Positions 60,859 to 64,000 of a stretch of 64,000 nucleotides of DNA are shown in pieces. Both the position numbers and the translations under genes were made by a program. The stretch spans positions 320,716 through 384,715 of the forward strand of contig JAEWMJ010000006.1 of NCBI GenBank assembly GCA_023393165.1, given 5' to 3'. Each line of letters starts with the position of its first letter. Position 1 is the first letter of the stretch. Below the pieces are notes generated by a model, which had not been told where the DNA came from, ran no database searches, and was given only the letters and a program-made list of their open reading frames with translations. The stretch comes from Bacillota bacterium (lineage in GTDB: Bacteria; Bacillota; Clostridia; Christensenellales; Christensenellaceae).

Positions 60859-61706
60859 TTTTCTTTCTCCAATAGATCCAGAACATAGGTAGGGATTGCA
60901 AAACAGCCCATGTGCAGGCTTGTGTTATAATACCGTGTCCGGATACCCAGCGTGTTCCAGGCGTCCGCCTGCAAACCGCGCGTCGGGTGCGCCGTTTTCG
61001 AGGCAAAGCCAAAAAGCCAGTGGCCGGACGGATAGGTGGGTATATGCGCCTGGTAGACCTTGCACACTGGGAAGAACTCCATTATCGTACGGTGCGCGCG
61101 CTTCATGGAAGACGCGTAGGTGGCATAATACGGGCTTTCATGCTGGTTGACCAGAATTCCGCCTTCCCGTAAAGCCTTTTGGCAGTTGCCGAAAAATTCC
61201 CTCGTGAACAGGCCTTCACCCGGGCCGAACGGATCTGTGGAATCCACAATAATCAGGTCAAAAGCGTCCGCCTTGCGGCGTATATAACGCAAACCGTCCT
61301 CAAAATGCAGATGCACTCTGGGATCATCCAGTTTTCCGGCGACTGACGGAAGATATTCCCGGCAAACGTCAACCACCGTTTTATCAATTTCAACCAGGTT
61401 GATATGGCGTATGCCGGGGTAGCGGACAAGCTCGCGGACAGCGCCGCCGTCGCCGCCGCCGATTATGAGAACGTTCCTGATATTCGGGTTTACCGCCATG
61501 GGTACATGAACGATCATTTCATGATAAATGAATTCATCTTTTTCCGTCAGCATCATCAGGCCGTCCAGCGTCAGAAAACGCCCGAATTCAAAGGAATCGA
61601 ACACGTCGATTTTCTGATAATCGCTCTCTACGGTAAACAGGTGCTGTTTCACTTTTATGGAAAAACGCACATTTGGCGTATGTTCCTCTGTAAACCACAG
61701 TTCCAT
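60855..61706 (-). CDS. speE: Spermidine synthase
   Basis: 283 residues with the aminopropyltransferase fold: YQKIDVFDSFEFGRFLTLDG, the nucleotide site LIIGGGDGGAVREL, IDKTVVDVCREY and DLIIVDSTDPFGPGEGLF. It transfers the aminopropyl group of decarboxylated SAM to putrescine. It lies between speA (3-bp gap) and speB (overlap). Confidence 0.95.
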   Translation of the reverse strand: MELWFTEEHTPNVRFSIKVKQHLFTVESDYQKIDVFDSFEFGRFLTLDGLMMLTEKDEFIYHEMIVHVPMAVNPNIRNVLIIGGGDGGAVRELVRYPGIRHINLVEIDKTVVDVCREYLPSVAGKLDDPRVHLHFEDGLRYIRRKADAFDLIIVDSTDPFGPGEGLFTREFFGNCQKALREGGILVNQHESPYYATYASSMKRAHRTIMEFFPVCKVYQAHIPTYPSGHWLFGFASKTAHPTRGLQADAWNTLGIRTRYYNTSLHMGCFAIPTYVLDLLEKEK

Positions 61707-61709
61707 GGA

Positions 61710-63161
61710 TTAAGCCTCCAGAACCTTTAAATATTCGATTTTCAGGTCTTCCGTACCTGTTAAAAAGCAGCCTTTCTCTTTGGCATAGGCAATGTAGGAC
61801 AGGATCTCGCCTGTGATGCGTTCGCCCGGCGCGAGAATGGGGATACCCGGCGGATAAGCCATGACAAATTCCCCGCAGATTCCGTTTTCGGCCTCGCGGA
61901 GAGGTACGGAACGCTGGGAGGAGTAGAATGCCGTTTTGGGGGGCTTGACAACCTCCGGGGCAATGTATTCGTGATCAAACATGCCTGCCGGGTCTTTGGC
62001 ATACAGCCGTTTGATCTCGGACAGGGAAGAGACCAGCCGTTCGATTTCCAGCGCGCGGTCGCCGACAGATATGATAGCGAGGAAATTGCCCAGATCGCCG
62101 AACTCGATTTGTATGCCGTAATCATCCCTTAAGATATCGTATACTTCTATGCCTGCAAGTCCGATTTCCAGCGTATGTACGGACAGCTTGGTGGCGTCAA
62201 ACCCAAAGATAGTATCTCCGTTGCAAAGCTCGTGTGAAAACGCGTAATATCCGCCGATTTTGCCGATTTCTCCCCGTGCATATTCCGCAAGTTCGGCTAC
62301 GCGCGCAAATATTTTTTTGCCGTTTAAAGCCAGGTTGCGGCGGGAGATGTCAAGAGACGAAAGCAGCAGGTAGGAACCGCTGGTGGTCTGCGTAAGGTTG
62401 ATCACCTGCCGCACATGGTCGGGGTTCACGGCGGGCCCCAGCAGCAGAAGAGAGCTTTGCGTGAGCGAACCTCCCGTTTTATGCATGCTCACGGAAGCCA
62501 TGTCGCATCCCGCCTTCATGGCAGGCAGGGGGAGGCCTTCGCCGAAATAAAAATGCGTACCGTGCGCCTCGTCTGCAAGCACTTTGATGCCCGCTTCATG
62601 CGCGGCGCGTACGATCTCTTTAAGGTTCGAACAGATTCCATAGTAGGTTGGATTATTTACCAGGACCGCCTTAGCGTCCGGATTTTCGGCTATCGCTTTT
62701 TTTACGTCCGCAAGGGACATCCCAAGAGGGATTCCCAGGCGCTTATTAAGCCCTGGGTTGACGTATACGGGAATGGCGCCTGAAAGAATCAGCGCACCGA
62801 TAACGCTTTTGTGTACGTTGCGCGGCAGGATGATCTTATCGCCCTGTCCGCAGCAGGACATGATCATGGCCTGCACGGCGGATGAAGTGCCGTTTACCAT
62901 AAAAAAAGCGCCGGCAGCACAAAAAGCCTCTGCTGCCAATTCGGCCGCCTCGCGGATCACGCCCACGGGATGGCACAAATTATCAAGAGGCTTCATGGAA
63001 TTCACGTCAACGCTCAGGGCTTGCCTGCCCAGAAATTCCGCCAGATCAGGATTGCCGCGGCCCTGCTTGTGGCCGGGCACATCAAACGGGACGATCCGTT
63101 TTTGTTTGTATTCCAGTAATGCTTTATAGATCGGCGCGTCGGACTGAGAAAGAGTAGCCAT
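61710..63161 (-). CDS. speA: Arginine decarboxylase (fold type I, SpeA/YaaO-like)
   Basis: 483 residues of the Orn/Lys/Arg decarboxylase family. The PLP lysine is in SVSMHKTGGSLTQSS, the nucleotide-binding loop NGTSSAVQAM is intact, and DEAHGTHFYFGE holds the PLP-contacting aspartate. Placed with speB it should make agmatine from arginine; ornithine or lysine specificity cannot be excluded from sequence alone. GGGGAGGAA precedes the ATG. Confidence 0.88.
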   Translation of the reverse strand: MATLSQSDAPIYKALLEYKQKRIVPFDVPGHKQGRGNPDLAEFLGRQALSVDVNSMKPLDNLCHPVGVIREAAELAAEAFCAAGAFFMVNGTSSAVQAMIMSCCGQGDKIILPRNVHKSVIGALILSGAIPVYVNPGLNKRLGIPLGMSLADVKKAIAENPDAKAVLVNNPTYYGICSNLKEIVRAAHEAGIKVLADEAHGTHFYFGEGLPLPAMKAGCDMASVSMHKTGGSLTQSSLLLLGPAVNPDHVRQVINLTQTTSGSYLLLSSLDISRRNLALNGKKIFARVAELAEYARGEIGKIGGYYAFSHELCNGDTIFGFDATKLSVHTLEIGLAGIEVYDILRDDYGIQIEFGDLGNFLAIISVGDRALEIERLVSSLSEIKRLYAKDPAGMFDHEYIAPEVVKPPKTAFYSSQRSVPLREAENGICGEFVMAYPPGIPILAPGERITGEILSYIAYAKEKGCFLTGTEDLKIEYLKVLEA

Positions 63162-63176
63162 TTCCTCCCCTTTCCG

Positions 63177-63992
63177 TCAACTGTAAATGTTACTGCCGCT
63201 GAATATCTCTATCATTTCTTTGCGCAGGCTGTCGGTGATCATCAGCCTTTGTTTTGGAGGCAGCTCATATACGTCCAGGTTGAAAAGATAGTTCTGCAGC
63301 TCGATCTCTTTAATGAGCATCTTGGTGTGGAACATGTTTTCCTGGTACACGTTCACGTCTATCGCATCGTATTTTCTGAGAGTCTCCTTTTTTATATAAT
63401 CCTGTATGGACATGATTTTCTGATCCATAAACAGTTTCTTGCCGTCCTTGTCCCGTGTGAAACCGCGTACGCGGTAATCTATCGTAATAATATCCGAGTC
63501 AAAGCTTCCGATCAGGTAATCCAGCGCCTTTAACGGAGATATCTGTCCGCAGGTGGCCACGTCGATATCCACGCGAAAGGTCGCGATGGAGTTGTCCGGA
63601 TGGTACTCTGGATAAGTATGCACAGAAACATGGCTTTTATCCAGATGCGCCAATATAGTATCCCGCGACTGCAGCGGATCTTCGGCGGCGCCGGTTTTAT
63701 CTGCTTTTTTTGCCTTCATCAGTTCCTCGGCAATCAGAATTGTGACGCTTGCACCCTGCGGATCATAATCCTGTTTGGATATGTTGAGGATATGAGCTTC
63801 GATGATTCCTGTTACTTCGCAGAGTATTTTGGTCAGACGCTCCGAGTTGTACTGCTCGTCGATATATTCTATATAATCTTTTTGTTCGCGCTCACTTTTA
63901 GCATAGCAAACATCGTAGATGTTGAAACTAAGTGTTTTTGTGAGGTTGTTAAAGCCATACAATTCAAGCTTTTTTGCCAACCCTATCTTCAC
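63177..63992 (-). CDS. speD: S-adenosylmethionine decarboxylase proenzyme
   Basis: 271 residues, the long E. coli-type SpeD. The self-processing site is KSHVSVHTYPE at about residue 122; the serine becomes the pyruvoyl group. It supplies the aminopropyl donor for SpeE. The GTG at 63992 has AAGG about 4 bp upstream. Only 8 bp remain to the window edge, so the promoter is outside and a further upstream start cannot be excluded. Confidence 0.92.
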   Translation of the reverse strand: MKIGLAKKLELYGFNNLTKTLSFNIYDVCYAKSEREQKDYIEYIDEQYNSERLTKILCEVTGIIEAHILNISKQDYDPQGASVTILIAEELMKAKKADKTGAAEDPLQSRDTILAHLDKSHVSVHTYPEYHPDNSIATFRVDIDVATCGQISPLKALDYLIGSFDSDIITIDYRVRGFTRDKDGKKLFMDQKIMSIQDYIKKETLRKYDAIDVNVYQENMFHTKMLIKEIELQNYLFNLDVYELPPKQRLMITDSLRKEMIEIFSGSNIYS

Positions 63993-64000
63993 GACCTTTC

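Overview
The window reads as chromosomal DNA of a low-to-mid G+C Gram-positive of the class Clostridia. The evidence is the conserved block maf / mreBCD / mrdA / minCDE / rodA / spoIVFA-spoIVFB / two linked radical-SAM-associated genes / rng / rplU / rpmA, the separate dnaX-ybaB-recR and yaaL-bofA blocks, an Rnf complex, rubrerythrin with a Fur-type regulator, and AGGAGG-type ribosome binding sites with many TTG starts. Remnants of the sporulation toolkit (SpoIVFA-like, SpoIVFB, BofA) fit a spore-former or a descendant of one. A Christensenella-like gut anaerobe is my best guess, but this is inference.

Layout. 0-2 kb: a membrane protein and two half-size TauE/SafE-type transporter genes. 2-7.7 kb: rnfCDGEAB with maf coupled at its end. 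8-10.4 kb (minus): an ABC-2 exporter and an XRE regulator with a repeat-rich tail. 10.7-18.3 kb: mreB, then mreCD-mrdA, then minCDE (cell shape and division). 18.5-24.3 kb: rodA (minus), spoIVFA/spoIVFB and two linked radical-SAM-associated genes. 24.4-30 kb: RNase G, L21 and L27, an OGG-like glycosylase, a PHP hydrolase and a membrane-anchored binding-protein-like gene. 30-32.5 kb: dnaX-ybaB-recR. 32.5-41.6 kb: an accessory stretch separating recR from yaaL-bofA, with an EFR1 flavodoxin/ferredoxin, a DERA-like aldolase, an Lsa-type ABC-F gene with an apparent translation-sensing attenuator, an IS30 element and a very AT-rich KAP NTPase. 41.6-49.2 kb: yaaL, bofA, a uracil-DNA glycosylase, a cell-wall-binding protein, sbcDC and a CtpA protease. 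49.4-52.8 kb: araBD and fur-rubrerythrin. 53-58.5 kb: a Gly/Asn-rich protein, a CARDB protein, nth, obgE and yhbY. 58.5-64 kb (minus): a membrane protein, a QueG-like protein and a complete spermidine set speD-speA-speE-speB.

Besides the genes, the intergenic DNA holds at least four families of non-coding elements with paired ends (called R1 to R4 here). Several start exactly at the stop codon of the upstream gene. Two copies of the roughly 277-bp R3 element end at the Shine-Dalgarno of mreC and of ctpA. An IS30 element sits inside a palindromic R4 copy, with the empty site preserved in the second copy. The signals I rate highest are the ABC-F attenuator, the R3 element and the AT-rich KAP NTPase in the broken recR-bofA cluster. 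All positions and pairings were read by eye; no searches or folding programs were run.
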